From Polyporus tsugae (Eukaryota; Basidiomycota; Agaricomycetes; Polyporales; Polyporaceae), in contig JAHRBS010000012.1 in the NCBI GenBank assembly GCA_024305745.1, positions 2,361,001 to 2,425,000 on the forward strand: DNA of 64,000 nucleotides, given 5' to 3'. Made by a program: the position numbers and the translations under genes. The notes beneath the pieces were generated by a model. The model had not been told where the DNA came from and searched no databases. It saw only the letters and a list, made by a program, of their open reading frames with translations. Shown piece by piece: positions 22,201 to 33,000 of the stretch (the stretch's first letter is position 1; each line of letters opens with the position of its first letter).

Positions 22201-22427
22201 CCGAACGCATGAATCAAGAGATCCAGACCTATCTACGGATCTTCATCAATCACAAACAGGATGACTGGGTCGAATGGCTACCGCTAGCAGAGTTCGCTTA
22301 CCGATGTCGTGTACATGCGTCCACAGGAATGTCCCCTTTCTTCATGACTCACGGTCACGAACCCAATACCGGAGTCGAGACTTTGAAAGATGGCATCAAC
22401 GAATCCGCCAAGCAATTCGCCGAGTGA
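19251..22427 (+). CDS. Retrotransposon Pol: protease, reverse transcriptase, RNase H, integrase
   Basis: The listed start is a TTG at 19251, but the frame is open further upstream, so the true beginning is probably by frameshift from Gag. Counting from 19251, the aspartic protease motif CDTGCTGS begins at about residue 123, reverse transcriptase has FFGLTNSPATFQ and the catalytic YLDD at residues 468-471, RNase H has VECDASNFAIGAELSQ, and integrase has an HHCC region (ARCITCQ) and the D, D, E residues in TMDYMTGLP, IWSDRGP and QTERMNQE. The reading ends at a TGA at 22425-22427 while the same frame continues immediately downstream. Confidence 0.95.
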   Translation: MDSDVPVLGCTIPMPTYSPDNSTIPHPTQLRTILIKNNETTDRRSQPTGNDQRGGLEPVLNFSSKNNKKIEKTPSAPINAIRVMSYGPTYFKVTRGTRSKQLDIPVMIKNLETLQVYDTKALCDTGCTGSCVNRNFVQRAGLSPKPFPHPIDVFNADGSPNIGGRITHYVDVQLQIGDHAEQIPLLVTDLGKMDIYLGHDWIEHHNPSIHWKNKTIEFDRCPSTCHHIVSAGDRIFSLHTRSWLDARSVHIHAKPLVAMEIAIKQNETKAEQMFEEMIPEYYRDFRDVFDEVTFSTLPERWPYDHAIELTVNAKLYCGKIYPMTLDEQQALDVFLEENLSTGQIRPSKSSWGAPFFFVKKKDGKLHPVQDYRQLNALTKKNVYPLPLMLEILDRLKGAQYYTKLDIRWGYNNIRIVDGDEEKAAFITNRGLYEPLVMFFGLTNSPATFQMMMNSIFQDLILRGKVIVYLDDIIICTANLEEHRRIVRQVLQILRDNHLTRKPQKCEFETQETEYLGHIITPGKIRMDPAKVKGVTDWPVPTCKRDVQSFLRFANFYRQFIKDFSKIAGPMTRLTGLNVWTWTPEHQLAFEGIKGAITHAPVLAIPNDTDPLKVECDASNFAIGAELSQCQNGLWKPVAFLSHSLTPAQKGYKIWDQEMLSVIAALQEWRHFLQNAREFEVHNDHKNLEYFRKPQRLNARQARWATTLANYHFKLHHKPGRTMGKVDALSRRVDHETGPMIENFTLLKEHWFAASHTIDGADNLKKMCLEHVNLYDRLVVEKLGKDNDWELAEDGLIYRRGRMVVPNHSELRGRVIASHHDSIAAGHPGAAKTQDLIMRSYWWPSIRKDVAKYVARCITCQRVKIDRQPRAAPLHPNPIPDQNWQFVTMDYMTGLPECNGHDAILVFVDMKSKDYIAIPCSKTLDSEGQARLFIKHVVVPHSLPKRIWSDRGPTLVSSFTKEVYRQMGIEGNPSTAYHPQTDGQTERMNQEIQTYLRIFINHKQDDWVEWLPLAEFAYRCRVHASTGMSPFFMTHGHEPNTGVETLKDGINESAKQFAE

Positions 22428-23090
22428 ATGCAACGCATCGGGAAGCAAGCAGCGCAGGCGCTGGAGATAGCGCGAGAAGCGATGAGGCGACATTACGACA
22501 AGCACCGACAACCGTCACAAGATTACAAGATAGGCAATTACGTATACATAGACGCACAGAACTTCCCCACCGACCGACCAAACAAGAAACTCGAAGACAA
22601 GCGCTACGGCCCTTTCCGAGTTGAAGAAAAAGTCGGCGCTAGTGCATATCGCCTAAAACTTCCACCCAAGTGGAAGTTACGTCATCCCGTATTCAACGAA
22701 GTACTCTTAACCCCTGCACACGATCCCGAATTCCCAAATCAAGGGAAAACCAGTCGAGAAGTACCCACTCTTCTAGAACCTGATCAAGAAGTCGAATTGA
22801 TCTTAGATTCAAAAATCGTAGAAGGATCGGGTCGATCTCGCAAAGTTCATTACCTCGTTCAATGGTGTGGACTCACACGAGCTGACCGCGAATGGGTACC
22901 TTCGGATACGGACGAACTTCAGACGGACGAGGCTAAGAAGCTCATCACCGCTTTCTACGCTGATGTATACGGTACGGGAGACCTGCGGAGAACTGCAGAT
23001 CTACTGACCGCGGTAGAAGGAGGGAGTTGTCGGGTGCTCGGGGCCGCAAAGATCGGACAACAAACGCGTACCAAAAAGAACACCAAGTGA
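22428..23090 (+). CDS. Retrotransposon Pol C-terminal part with chromodomain, cut off by an in-frame stop
   Basis: 220 residues in the same frame as pol, beginning at the codon after the TGA. It carries the rest of integrase (a GPFRVEEKVG then AYRLKLP module) and a chromodomain at about residues 121-180 with ILDSKIVEGSGRSRKVHYLV and WCGLTRADREWVP. Chromodomains steer integration to marked chromatin. The exact adjacency of the stop and ATG is chance or a mutation; translation as a separate protein is not expected. Confidence 0.85.
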   Translation: MQRIGKQAAQALEIAREAMRRHYDKHRQPSQDYKIGNYVYIDAQNFPTDRPNKKLEDKRYGPFRVEEKVGASAYRLKLPPKWKLRHPVFNEVLLTPAHDPEFPNQGKTSREVPTLLEPDQEVELILDSKIVEGSGRSRKVHYLVQWCGLTRADREWVPSDTDELQTDEAKKLITAFYADVYGTGDLRRTADLLTAVEGGSCRVLGAAKIGQQTRTKKNTK

Positions 23091-23805
23091 CCAACGTACC
23101 CGCACAGTGCGGGAAGCTCACGGCGAGCTGACGAGGGCTCTCGGGCCCGATGCGAATCGACAAACGGCCGGACGGACGGACGGTACGAGCGCAGTGCTCG
23201 CAGAGAGAGAGAGAGAGCGGGGAGACGAGTCTGATTCTTGCTGGGCCTCAACTTCTACCTATGTAACATACACCGAACCCTAAAATAAGTAACATACTAG
23301 ACGCGGGAGTGGAGCTCGGGCTGTCGACGAATGTCACGCCGAAACGCGCCCTCTCCGGATGGAAACAGCTAAGACTGCGGGAGTGGACGCGCGCGCGTTA
23401 AGGCGGGCAGATGACGTAGTGCGAGGACGGTGCGAGCAGAGCGCCGGTCCGGCGTATGCTGGAAAGCCGCCGAGCCGACGCGCGCGCGGCGCGCGAAGAG
23501 AGTGGGTGAGCGTTGAGATCCCCACACAGACGGGCTGAAGGCCCATCAATGCAGCGAACAAATTCGCGCCACGCATCCACGTTCGCTACCTACTCACCAC
23601 TACGGACAAACATGGACAAATAATTACATACGACACAGACTCTTATGACTTTTGGACACGTAGATATAATGACTGGAAACGACGAAATCCTAATGAAAGT
23701 AATACACAACAGGACTATGTACGACGCTTTGCTTATGACTAGTTAACCCATGACATTAACGACTACCCACTACTAACGCTTTGCGGCTTCCTGGGACATG
23801 AAGCT
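23091..23805 (+). other. Retrotransposon 3' non-coding region
   Basis: About 715 bases between the chromodomain stop and the polypurine tract. It is GC-rich at first, with a GACGGACGG repeat and a (GA)n run at about 23201-23217, then AT-richer. No ORF of note. Confidence 0.7.
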
Positions 23806-23816
23806 AAAGGGGGGGG
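23806..23816 (+). promoter_or_regulatory. Polypurine tract for plus-strand priming
   Basis: AAAGGGGGGGG, three bases upstream of the 3' LTR. The position and composition are typical. Confidence 0.85.
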
Positions 23817-23819
23817 TAA

Positions 23820-24014
23820 TGTTACGATACGATCCTTACGATTAGTAATACCACCTGTAACGACATGTACGACCTGCCCTGAAGCACCTGGTCCGTGCAC
23901 AGGTTCCAGTACAATATATAAACCCCTCGGTAGCTGCGGTAATTCCCCAGCTTCGAGTTGGTCTTTAGTCCCCCAGTCCTTCGCTTATTGCTAGTGTGAG
24001 GTCTGACCTTATCA
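23820..24014 (+). repeat. 3' LTR
   Basis: 195 bases, TG to CA, one mismatch to the 5' LTR. It is followed by the TTGCG target duplication. Confidence 0.97.
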
Positions 24015-24265
24015 TTGCGAGTCCATGCCACCAGCACTAGAGTACTAGAGCATGAAGATCCGACCCGACCTCGCTTTGCAGAGCTGTCCATTCTTCCACG
24101 CAACCCCGAAGGGTTGACAATAACCAAAAATATATAGCTCTACCTATATTGACCGACTCGCTTTCTTCACATACACAACCACTCTCTATTCGGTAGATAC
24201 GTTCACCGAGGATCTCCGGGCGATCCTCGTGCCCACAACAGCAGGTCCGGACTCTCATCATCTTC

Positions 24266-25675
24266 CTACCAGTCTATATTCTCGTCCACCAACACCATAT
24301 CCGGGTTCAATCCCTCCCCTTGCAACGCTCTGATGTCGTTGACCATAGCGCGCCCGGACCGCTTGTCGTTCCCGCGCAGCGTCACCCTCCGCAGCCCATC
24401 GAACGTCTGCAGCACCGCGCGCCACCGCTCGGCGCTCTCCGCCGCGGCCTCCCGCACGAAGTAGCTGACCTCCAAGTGCTCCAGCCGCGCGTCCGCGAAC
24501 ACGCGCCGCACGACGCCCAGCGGCGACGCGAGCACGACGCTCCAGCGGAAGCCCTGGACGCGCAGGTAGAAACGGTCCGACGAGACGCGCCCGGTGTCAC
24601 ACAGGCAGTCTCCCAGCCGGAACCCGCCCCCGTCTGGCGCCGCGTGGATGTGAAGGCGAGTGTGCTGGGCGAGGAGGCGGCGGAGCCGATCGGGGAACAT
24701 GTCCACGATCGTTTCGTCCGGGTCCATGAGGCCGGGCGTCGTGTTGATATAGAGCTTGTCGAGGGAGGGCATGTCGAATGCGTGCAACACGGCCTTGCAG
24801 AACTTGATGGGACTCGACAACTTGAACGTTTTAAGACGCGCCAGTGACGTCGGTGTGTGGGGGTTGTTTACGGACGGCTGTTGATCTTGAGCAGCTACGA
24901 ACTGAGCCAAGCCAAAGAAGAGGGGGAAATCGTCGTCCTCTGGAAGGGTGTGGGGAAAGGTGATTGCTAGCGATTCAAGGAGCCGAGTACCCTTCAAAAG
25001 CTGCAAGATGTCGTTGGGACGTTCCATGGTAACGTCTTGGAATCGTAGGTCTAAGTGGACAAGCTGTAAGGACCAAAACGCTGAATCCGGAGGAGGGAGC
25101 ATGTCGCGGTCCGAAGACAGCCTCTTCACTTGTGGATGGAGAATCTCGTTCAGGGCAAGATTAGCTCCGATGAGCCAGCTCCGGTCTTGACCATAAGCGT
25201 TCACTTTGGGTGGGATGTAAACCTCTTCGAGTGCTGGAAGTGCGACCTTGAATAACGGTACCAGAGATCGTAAATAGTGGGGGCTGAAGTCGGGAGCAGT
25301 GGCGATCGAGCGGATGCGGAAGGCATGTGGCAGAATGAGCGACAGCGCGCCGTCACAGGAGTCCTTCAACAAGAGGTCTATGGGGTGTTCTCCAGACCGT
25401 TTGAGACGTTGTCGAAGCTCGCGCAGATTCTTGGTGATGGGGATGCGGAACCACATGGATGAGGTGGCGACGATGACCTCGCGGAAACGGTGACAAACCA
25501 GCATGAGAAGAGCCCAATTGGGGGCGGGGCGCTGACATTCTGCCACCGTATCGTCGAACGGTCCCTTGTCAGTGCCGGTCTTCGGGGTAGGACGCGACTG
25601 GAAGAAGATGTCGACGAGGAGCTCCACTGGCAGACATTCGAACAGACTGAGGACACGGGGTGGAGCCGGTTCCAT
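24266..25675 (-). CDS. F-box protein, diverged paralogue of the tandem pair
   Basis: 469 residues from the ATG at 25675 (MEPAPPRV); an upstream in-frame ATG at 25720 exists. The layout is colinear with the gene at 14345-15751: CLPVELLVDIFFQSRP, NWALLMLVCHRFREVIVA, LLESLAITFPHTLP, RLRRLLAQHTRLHIHAA and the C-terminal GNDKRSGRAMVNDIRALQ all have counterparts, at roughly 45 percent identity by eye. The frame is intact. It lies on the other side of the retrotransposon from its relatives, so before the insertion the three formed a cluster. Confidence 0.85.
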   Translation of the reverse strand: MEPAPPRVLSLFECLPVELLVDIFFQSRPTPKTGTDKGPFDDTVAECQRPAPNWALLMLVCHRFREVIVATSSMWFRIPITKNLRELRQRLKRSGEHPIDLLLKDSCDGALSLILPHAFRIRSIATAPDFSPHYLRSLVPLFKVALPALEEVYIPPKVNAYGQDRSWLIGANLALNEILHPQVKRLSSDRDMLPPPDSAFWSLQLVHLDLRFQDVTMERPNDILQLLKGTRLLESLAITFPHTLPEDDDFPLFFGLAQFVAAQDQQPSVNNPHTPTSLARLKTFKLSSPIKFCKAVLHAFDMPSLDKLYINTTPGLMDPDETIVDMFPDRLRRLLAQHTRLHIHAAPDGGGFRLGDCLCDTGRVSSDRFYLRVQGFRWSVVLASPLGVVRRVFADARLEHLEVSYFVREAAAESAERWRAVLQTFDGLRRVTLRGNDKRSGRAMVNDIRALQGEGLNPDMVLVDENIDW

Positions 25676-25720
25676 TGGACTGGGACTGTTGGACACTTGG
25701 TAGTGAAATAAAATGAGCAT

Positions 25721-28700
25721 TCATCCTACTAAAATTTCAATCGTGACAGACACATACTGAGTTCAGAAACTGTGGCCCGTCGCTGCTGAGCTTCAAGTTA
25801 TGTACAGTATGTTGCTCAAATCTGGGGGCATAAAAATTGTTTGTTAGTGTCCTGCCATGGCAAAGAGGACGTGGACTGCACCAACAGCGTAGAAATCCTG
25901 TATCTGGAGAGGATGACGGTTGAGGACAAATACGACGATATTTGGGTTCCTCCGCAAAAGCGGCAAACTAATGTTCCCACGCTGCACAGCATCGGCGCTT
26001 CGCTTACCTTTTCGGAATGGCGATGCGGCGCCTGCCAGTGCCAGCACCCAACGTCAACAGTCGGCGATCGCGCGAGTCATTGGCCTTAGCATAAGTACGC
26101 CAATCCTGAGTAAGTAGGGCGCATGTTGACCCGAATTCAAGCGTCTCTGCAGAACATACATATTGACGAGGATGTGACAGAATTGCTTATCAACCTGAAT
26201 GGATCGGTCGTCGGACCGCGGACGTCACTACTGTATATTGAGCAACTTCGAATTCCGAACTTGGCGTCAGCCTGCCGTATCAAATGCCCAACCCGCAAGT
26301 ACTGTGAAAGATGTGACTCGGACGACTCTGCTTCTCTCGAATGCTTAATCCTCTCCCCTGTTTTGGTGCAGCCATGAGTGTCATGGAATTAGGAAGTTTC
26401 CCTTGGGTGGAATTGAGGACCGGCCTCCGAGTGAAGTTCAAAGTCTCTCTCCGTCGCTCGCTCAGCCGGTTTCAGTTTTATATGGTTTGATACTTTCCAA
26501 TCTTTTGCCTGGGGATGATCCTATCTACACAACCAGTCGACTCAGACTGACCTCCCCTTCTTCGCCGCCATGCCTCCACACACCTAGGTCCGGGCCGGAT
26601 CCGGCCATCTCCACCTTATACATTCCGTCGGTAGCATACCGAAGATAGGATTAGCACGGATGCATACTTATCTGGCTTCAGCTGCGCGATGGCAGCGGAT
26701 GTCCCACGTTCATGCGGAAGACGCGTCCACTGCCTCGAGGTGAGCATCCTCTCAGTCCTTCCCTGCCAATGCTTGCTAACCTCTGTGCCCTCGTCATCGT
26801 CGAGTCTGGCTTGGCACTTCTGACAGCAGTCCATTCGTACTAATCGACGTCTTTACCTTAGACCGTTCGATCGGACGCACGAGTCTCGCCCAATCGAGTG
26901 ATCCACCTCAGCACCCCCGAAAGTGAGTCTCCGCTTCAGCCTTCTCCCAATCTTCCCAGTTTCCTAATCTCGACGCTTACACGCCAAGATCCGATTGGCC
27001 ACACGTTGACGTCAACACACCGTACCCATCCACGAAAGCCCCCGTTCATATCCACACCCAATCGCCGACATCCCGTCATCCACCGCTGACGCCCTGTACT
27101 TCTCTCCTTGTCTCCCTCCCATGCTCCTCCCGGTTCCCAAGACGCTCGCACGGGGCTCTCGAAAAGAGAGCCCCGCCAGAACCCCAGAGATCGACGCCAC
27201 GCCCATTCCAGAAGCACTCGCGAGCCGCGAGCTTATCACTGAATGTCTGTGCCACGGCCCCACGGTTTACCCCCCGACGCCACTTCAGCCTCGTCCATCT
27301 CGGAGAGTAGAACCTTCGCGTGGGTGACCGTAACCTCCACTCCGTCCTGATCGACCGTCTGGCTGACACTTTTCTCTCCCTCGTGACTCAGCGCTGGGAG
27401 AACTGAAGGCGAAGGAGTCCGTCTTCTGCGGGTATAGTCTTCTGCTGGTATCGAAAGCGAGAGGTATCATGCCATCTGCACCCGCCGCTTCCGCACGCCG
27501 CAAGGCTCCCTTCTGTTCGCGCGATAATCTCGCGCCGTTGCCGCTGCGTCCATGTACGGGACACACGTGCCGCATTCATCGTCGTCGCCAGCTCGCAGCC
27601 GGTTTGTCTTGGGCATCGGTCGAGTCCCATGTGTCCGACGAACCTCTCAACTGAACGACAGCTGATGAAAAACCCGCTTGCCAAGCGTCCCCTTCTCCCG
27701 GCAATTTCCCGCACATACGCCCAACGCAACACCACGCCGCATATCCCCAGTACTTATCCCTCGTTCATGTTCCCAGGGGCACCGCCCCACCACCGGCAGC
27801 ATCAGCCAACATGGTCGAAGGCCAAGGCGGAGGCTCCACCGTCGCCAAACAAGCACATGTCCAACAAAGCTCCCCCTTGTCCCTACATAGTCCGGCTTCG
27901 GGTCCTCGGAGTCCCAGCTTTTAACACGACCTCAAGACCTTATCTCCGCCCCGCCGTCAGGTTAACGCACCGCCCACGGCTTCACCCGATAACTGGCATC
28001 AAGCTTTTACGGTGTATTTCAAAATGATACGCAGAAGGCAGTCCTACTGTCGTTTCGAAACTCGCCGTGAGTAAAGAAAAGCTATCTGTCAAACAAGCAC
28101 CACCAGAAGCGACTGACGCACATCCCCTTGCATGCACCGGTGCGCGCGGAAGCCCGCCTCGATGCGAGAGACCTACGACACGATTCTCCCGGACCCTCAT
28201 CTCAATATACGGTGCTTATCTCGAGGAAACGGACTTGAAGCTTGAGGTATCGAACAAGAATCGCAACGTCAGGATCAAGGCGCGCCAATACGATAGCCCA
28301 AATAACACTCCACCTGCACACGAGCGTCGAGTCAGTGCGCACGAGTGCGAGTCTTCATCCAAAGAAATCCCCATCGTAAGTAGTATCCAAGTATTATACA
28401 GATAACAGGTGGTACGCCAAAGAGAACTGGCAACCGACGTCCGAATGTGAAACCGTTGAGAACGTGAGCAGGGTTACGGTAAGTATCTGATGCATAAGGT
28501 ATATGGCGACTGCTGAAACCTGATATGCGACGAGTGCGACTATGCCAAAAATGCGAAAACATGCAGACAATGCGAAATGCGAGTATGACGACGACGACGA
28601 CGATGCAGATGCGGCGCACTGAGCCGAATCCAGGTCCCAATGTCCCTCTATGGTCCCGCGGTCTCCTCACCGAACAGATTTTTACAGCGCATGCACACGC

Positions 28701-28745
28701 GTCGCGCGAACGCAGAGCTCTCCAAGCTCGACCCGAAAATCGGCC
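25721..28745. other. Gene-poor stretch, nothing recognised
   Basis: About 3 kb. ORFs are short, lie on both strands and have no domain. No LTR, inverted repeat or transposase remnant was seen by eye. Confidence 0.4.
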
Positions 28746-30063
28746 TCAGTACACCCAAGGCACCAACCTCCACCTGACCCGCGCGGCCCACTCCTCCCAT
28801 CTCGACCCAAACACCCGACGGAGCTCGCGGTCCTCCGTCACCACCCTCTTGTTCGTGCTCTTGAGGGCGTACATGACCTTCACCGCCCAGAACGCGACGA
28901 ACGCCCACGCGAGTGCAGCCCCCACTAGCCCTGGTCCCGCGCACTCTCCCTCTCCCACACCCACAACCCCATCATCGTCTCTTCGCTCTAGCCCAAGCGT
29001 CCCCGCCATCCCCACCAGCCCCCTGACCCCCGCGCACGCACTGGGTACCAACCACGCCTCCCGCAGCCACGCGCCTGGCGCGAGCATGACCGCGCTCGAT
29101 CCCAAGAGGAGCCCGTACACGCCCGTGTAGCTCGGGTGTCTCACGTGCGCGTACGGCCCCGCGGTGACGAGGGTGTGGTCTGGCGAGATGGTGAGCTCGA
29201 ACGTGAACAGCGTCCCGAGCGCGCGGAAGCACGCCAGCCGCAGCGTCGCGCCGCACGCCACGACGACCGTGCCGAGCATCAGCAGCACGGACGGTCGAAG
29301 GAGGGCGTCTGCCAGCGGTGTTGTTGTTGGGGCCGATAGCGGCGATGATGCGGGGATGTCGGGGAGGGCTCCGGTCGCCGCGGGGAGGAGTGCGGCGGCG
29401 AGCGGACGGGTGAGGGGCGAGGGGAAGGCGAGGTGGAGGGTGACGAGCGCGTCGGCGAGGACGAACGCCCAGGTCATCATCTTCGAATGTGTTCGCGCGG
29501 GGCCCAGAAGGAACGAAAAAACCAGGGAGCAGAGCGCGAAACAAAAAAAAGGCAGGCGAGTCAGCGACAATGCAACGAAATTAAGGTTGGCTTCCCATCC
29601 GCCGCCAGCGCCAGGGGGCCTCGCGGCCGCGGGTGCACACTCCCCTCAAGAATTCTCGCGCCAGAATCACAACAATGGCTGTAGGGTGGCACAGCGATCT
29701 GCCGCCAACCTGCCACGGGACGCGAGCCGCGCGCCGCGTGCCACTTGCCATTCAAGACGCAATGGCAGGGGATGCAATAGCAATGGCACGGCACCGCGCG
29801 CGACCCGGCATGTTTCGCAGCAGCACAATACAGAATTGAACACTAACCTTGGAGCAGAACGTGACATGGCGAATCGCGCGCTCAAACAGCGTCCTGTTGT
29901 CGATGCACGTCTTCGGGGCCGGGGGCGGATTGGGCGGGGACAGCGACCTGTGGACGGCGTACCCGGTTACAAGGAGCGCCGCGATCTTTATGAGGGGTGG
30001 CGCGGCGTCCGCGGGGACGACCGCGAGCGCCGCAAGGCTTCTGTCGTCGAATGCGGCAGACAT
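28746..30063 (-). CDS. Isoprenylcysteine carboxyl methyltransferase-family membrane protein
   Basis: ICMT enzymes methylate the C-terminal prenylated cysteine of Ras-type proteins and mating pheromones in the ER membrane. Proposed exons are 30063-29848 and 29480-28746, giving 316 residues. The family signature is clear: LVTAGPYAHVRHPSYTGVYG, and near the end EDRELRRVFGSRWEEWAA followed by RLVPWVY. Several hydrophobic segments (for example VLLMLGTVVVACGATLRLA and LVGAALAWAFVAFWAVKVMY) make it a multi-pass protein. The single proposed intron is 367 bases, long for this window, so an extra exon may have been missed; the frame is also open from 29570. Agaricomycetes often carry several ICMT-like paralogues, so equivalence to STE14 is not claimed. 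Confidence 0.8.
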
Positions 30064-33000
30064 GGCGGCGAGCGTGGGGAGGATGCAGAGCGCGGCGACG
30101 ATGAGTGTCTTGCTGCACGTCAGCGTCGGGAGTGGTGGTGAGATCGTCGTGGTGGCGGGGCCTCGTTGGGCTTGACGATGACAATACGGCGAAGATTACT
30201 CTGACCAGAGATACCCTGCGCGTGCGGGATGGGAAGGCAGCGGCGGCGGTGGCAGTACGAGGCGAAGGAAAGGGATGAGGTCAAGGAGTGCGGTAGGCGA
30301 AGGTGGGCGACACACCCTGTGAGGTATATATCTGCCGGAGAGAAGACGCGGGTTGTGAGAACGGCCGGAAGAGGATGTAGATGGGGGGGGGGACGGGGTG
30401 AGGCGTGGGCCGGGTTCTCGCTCACGGCTTCGTTTCGTGAGCCGTGGAATGTGTGCTTCTCGCCAAGAAGGGGAGCGTGAGCGCGGGCAGGAGCGGCTCA
30501 GACTCTAGCTCTGGAGTTGGATTAACAAGGTCCGAGGAGCTCGCGTGGTGGGGGCACGCTGTCTGGCAGCGGTGAAGTGAGAAGGGCTGCCGTTCCAAGG
30601 CAGGGGAGCGAGTCAGCTCGAGAGCGGGCATCAAACGGAATATATGAACGAGAAGACCCGCCAATCCGACGCCGATAGAATGACTGTCTGAAGGGAAAAC
30701 AAACAGAAGGAGCCGCCAGCTATGGCAGCAGGATGTGTGCGATTGGTCGCCGGTCATGTACATGTCTTGACCAACCCATTGCCCGTGCGGTAAGCATATG
30801 CATTGTGGCCGCGCTGGACGGGAAGGGAGGGTGGGCGTGTGTGCTGGTGGGTCTGCGCAGTGGGAAACGAGCTCGGCTAGCGAAGGCTTACGAGAGGGAC
30901 GTGCGCGGAGGAAGAGCGCGAGACTTTGCCCGCTCGGCCGCTCGACCGTAGCGGTAACAGACGAAGCAAACCAAACAGACGCGCGGAGAGAGATCGCCCG
31001 GCGCCACAAAGCTGATGCGATCGATCCAGTTAAGTCTATCGTCCTCCTCGCTTTAGCAGCTCTAAGTACTCACCCCACACTCCCCGTCTGGTCCCAGCTC
31101 GGACTCACCTTGCCCCCACACTGTTACATCCTGGAAAGCCCCGACGACCTGATTGACGTCCACTAGCACTGACGATAACTGCCAGTGCACGTCCAACTGT
31201 CGCCGACTCAGCGAATGACAACTTGATCTTCTCGAATCCCGCCGCCCCTGCATCCTCGGCCACCCAGGCCGAGCCACTTCCTCCGACATGGACACCGTAC
31301 GCGACGCGCGCGTAAAGCTCTCCTTCCCGGTCCCCAGAAGATACAACCGCTTCGAATGCAGGCGTGCTTCTTCCCCGCACACTCTGAATTCCCTTATCCA
31401 CTCTCTTGGCGAGACCCGCCCATTGTCATCCCCCCTTACGCCTCCTCTCACAGTCATATACCGTCCTCGTGCGGATTGGTTCGCACCCTGTAAGTACCAT
31501 CACGTCCTCCGGCCTAGCCGACAAAATCCTTCCGCACCTTCACATAAATCACCCCGACGAATGCCTTCTCTTCTGTTTAGCTCTTGCTTTTTCCATTTCC
31601 CTGCAGCGCGCGACCCTGACTGCCCGCGTCATGCCGCCGGGGCCCGGCTCAATTTTCCCTGTCGTTCACGAAGTCAAAACTCCAAACAGATGCCGGCATC
31701 GGCGGCACGCCCGTCCACAACACCGACTTGCGTCCCCATCCCAGCACCCAGAGGGCGAGTTAGTTGCCGGCGACACCTAAACGTACGATGATGAATGTTC
31801 CGATCGCACTACGCAGTCTGCTCAATTTACGCACATTATACGTTATGCCGCGAAAAGGGCGCGCTCACGCACACGCCTGTCCCTGGCACCCTCTCCGGCG
31901 ATCAGAAACAGATCCAGAGCTCAGGTTCGCCAAGTGCCTGTTCCACATGTCGTGAACGTTAGGCCACGACTGCTCGAGCGGGGCCAGGCCGCCCGCAATC
32001 CACGCGTCCGCGCCCCCAGCCTCGACGTCCTTGCCCTGCACGTGGTCATCGTCTGGCGTCCCTAGATAAGTGCTCCAGTCGCCGTGTCGCGTGCGCGCGT
32101 TCCCTCATTACGAGAGTGCCCGTCCCTTGCCTTTGTTTAAGTTACGCGTCCGGCGGCGGGGACGTCGGAGGGAACGATGGGAACGCAGCGTCGGCAACTC
32201 AGCCCCAGGCGGCTCTGGGTCGGGCACTTACTTATCGAGGCGACGAGGCCCGAGAACACGATTATCCGCGGACCTCCCCGCTGACAAGATCCCGGCACGA
32301 TCAATGACCTAATAATCTCCCGACTCGGAGAACCATTGCTGCTCACCATTAATATTGAAAATTGGAAGTATTCCCATACGCCCGCTTCTCTTCGCGAACT
32401 CGCCAACGCTTCGTTCCTCCCAGGACTTATTGCGTAGCCACGGAGCGTGTCTGCCAAACATCCTGCACCTGCGTCAGGGTCTGTGGATACACAATATAAG
32501 AATATGAAATTCACAGACTACCGACACACTGGTGCTCAGAGGAAGAACCAACGGCCCACGCCTACGGATCTCCGTCTTTGCGTCCTGGGTCCTGGTGGAA
32601 CAGGGGTACGTTTGCTCGACGTACGCCGCGGTCCCACACCACTCAGTGGCTCAGCGCCCGGCCTTCCGTGACGCGTGGAGTGTGGCAGTCGTGGGTCGGT
32701 TTCCATCTGCGACGGAAGCGAGAAGCGATGCAGCGATAGTAGGGGCTGCGCCGCGAAACGAGTCCCGAGGATGGTTTGGCGTTGGACAAATTTGGCATTA
32801 CATCGTCGGGCAGTGTTCCTGGGAGAGGGAAGACATGACGAAGGACGGCGCGCGTGAAGGGCTGCGAACCACGATCTCCCGCTGTCCCGGAGGGCTGTAC
32901 GAGTCGCTGTTCGAGCCTCGAGCCTCGAGTCGGTCTTCTCCGCCGGGGGGCTTCTGGAAGTTTGGGAGTCCGAATTCAGACCCCGGTTCTCCACGAAGAC

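Larger units (their letters stand above)
16235..24014 (+). mobile_element. Complete Ty3/gypsy chromovirus LTR retrotransposon
   Basis: The element is 7,780 bases, from the TG of the 5' LTR to the CA of the 3' LTR, flanked by TTGCG at 16230-16234 and again at 24015-24019. Gene order is two extra ORFs, gag, then pol with protease, reverse transcriptase, RNase H and integrase, then a chromodomain. This order and the chromodomain place it among chromoviruses. The LTRs differ at one of 195 positions, so insertion was recent. A polypurine tract abuts the 3' LTR. The priming site pairs with the element's own LTR rather than a tRNA. An in-frame stop in pol suggests this copy is not fully autonomous. 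Confidence 0.97.

Noticed and set aside
23201..23217. GA dinucleotide run as a separate functional element
   Set aside because: A short simple repeat within the retrotransposon 3' non-coding region; no reason to assign a role.
28525..29130. 201-codon plus-strand ORF rich in Thr, Ser and Pro
   Set aside because: Antisense to the same methyltransferase gene, whose RHPSY motif is in the minus frame.
29164..30141. 325-codon plus-strand ORF
   Set aside because: It runs antisense across both exons and the intron of the isoprenylcysteine methyltransferase gene and has a skewed Arg/Gly composition.
30422..31009. 195-codon minus-strand ORF
   Set aside because: It has no domain, no family resemblance, and overlaps ORFs on the other strand of similar quality; treated as chance.
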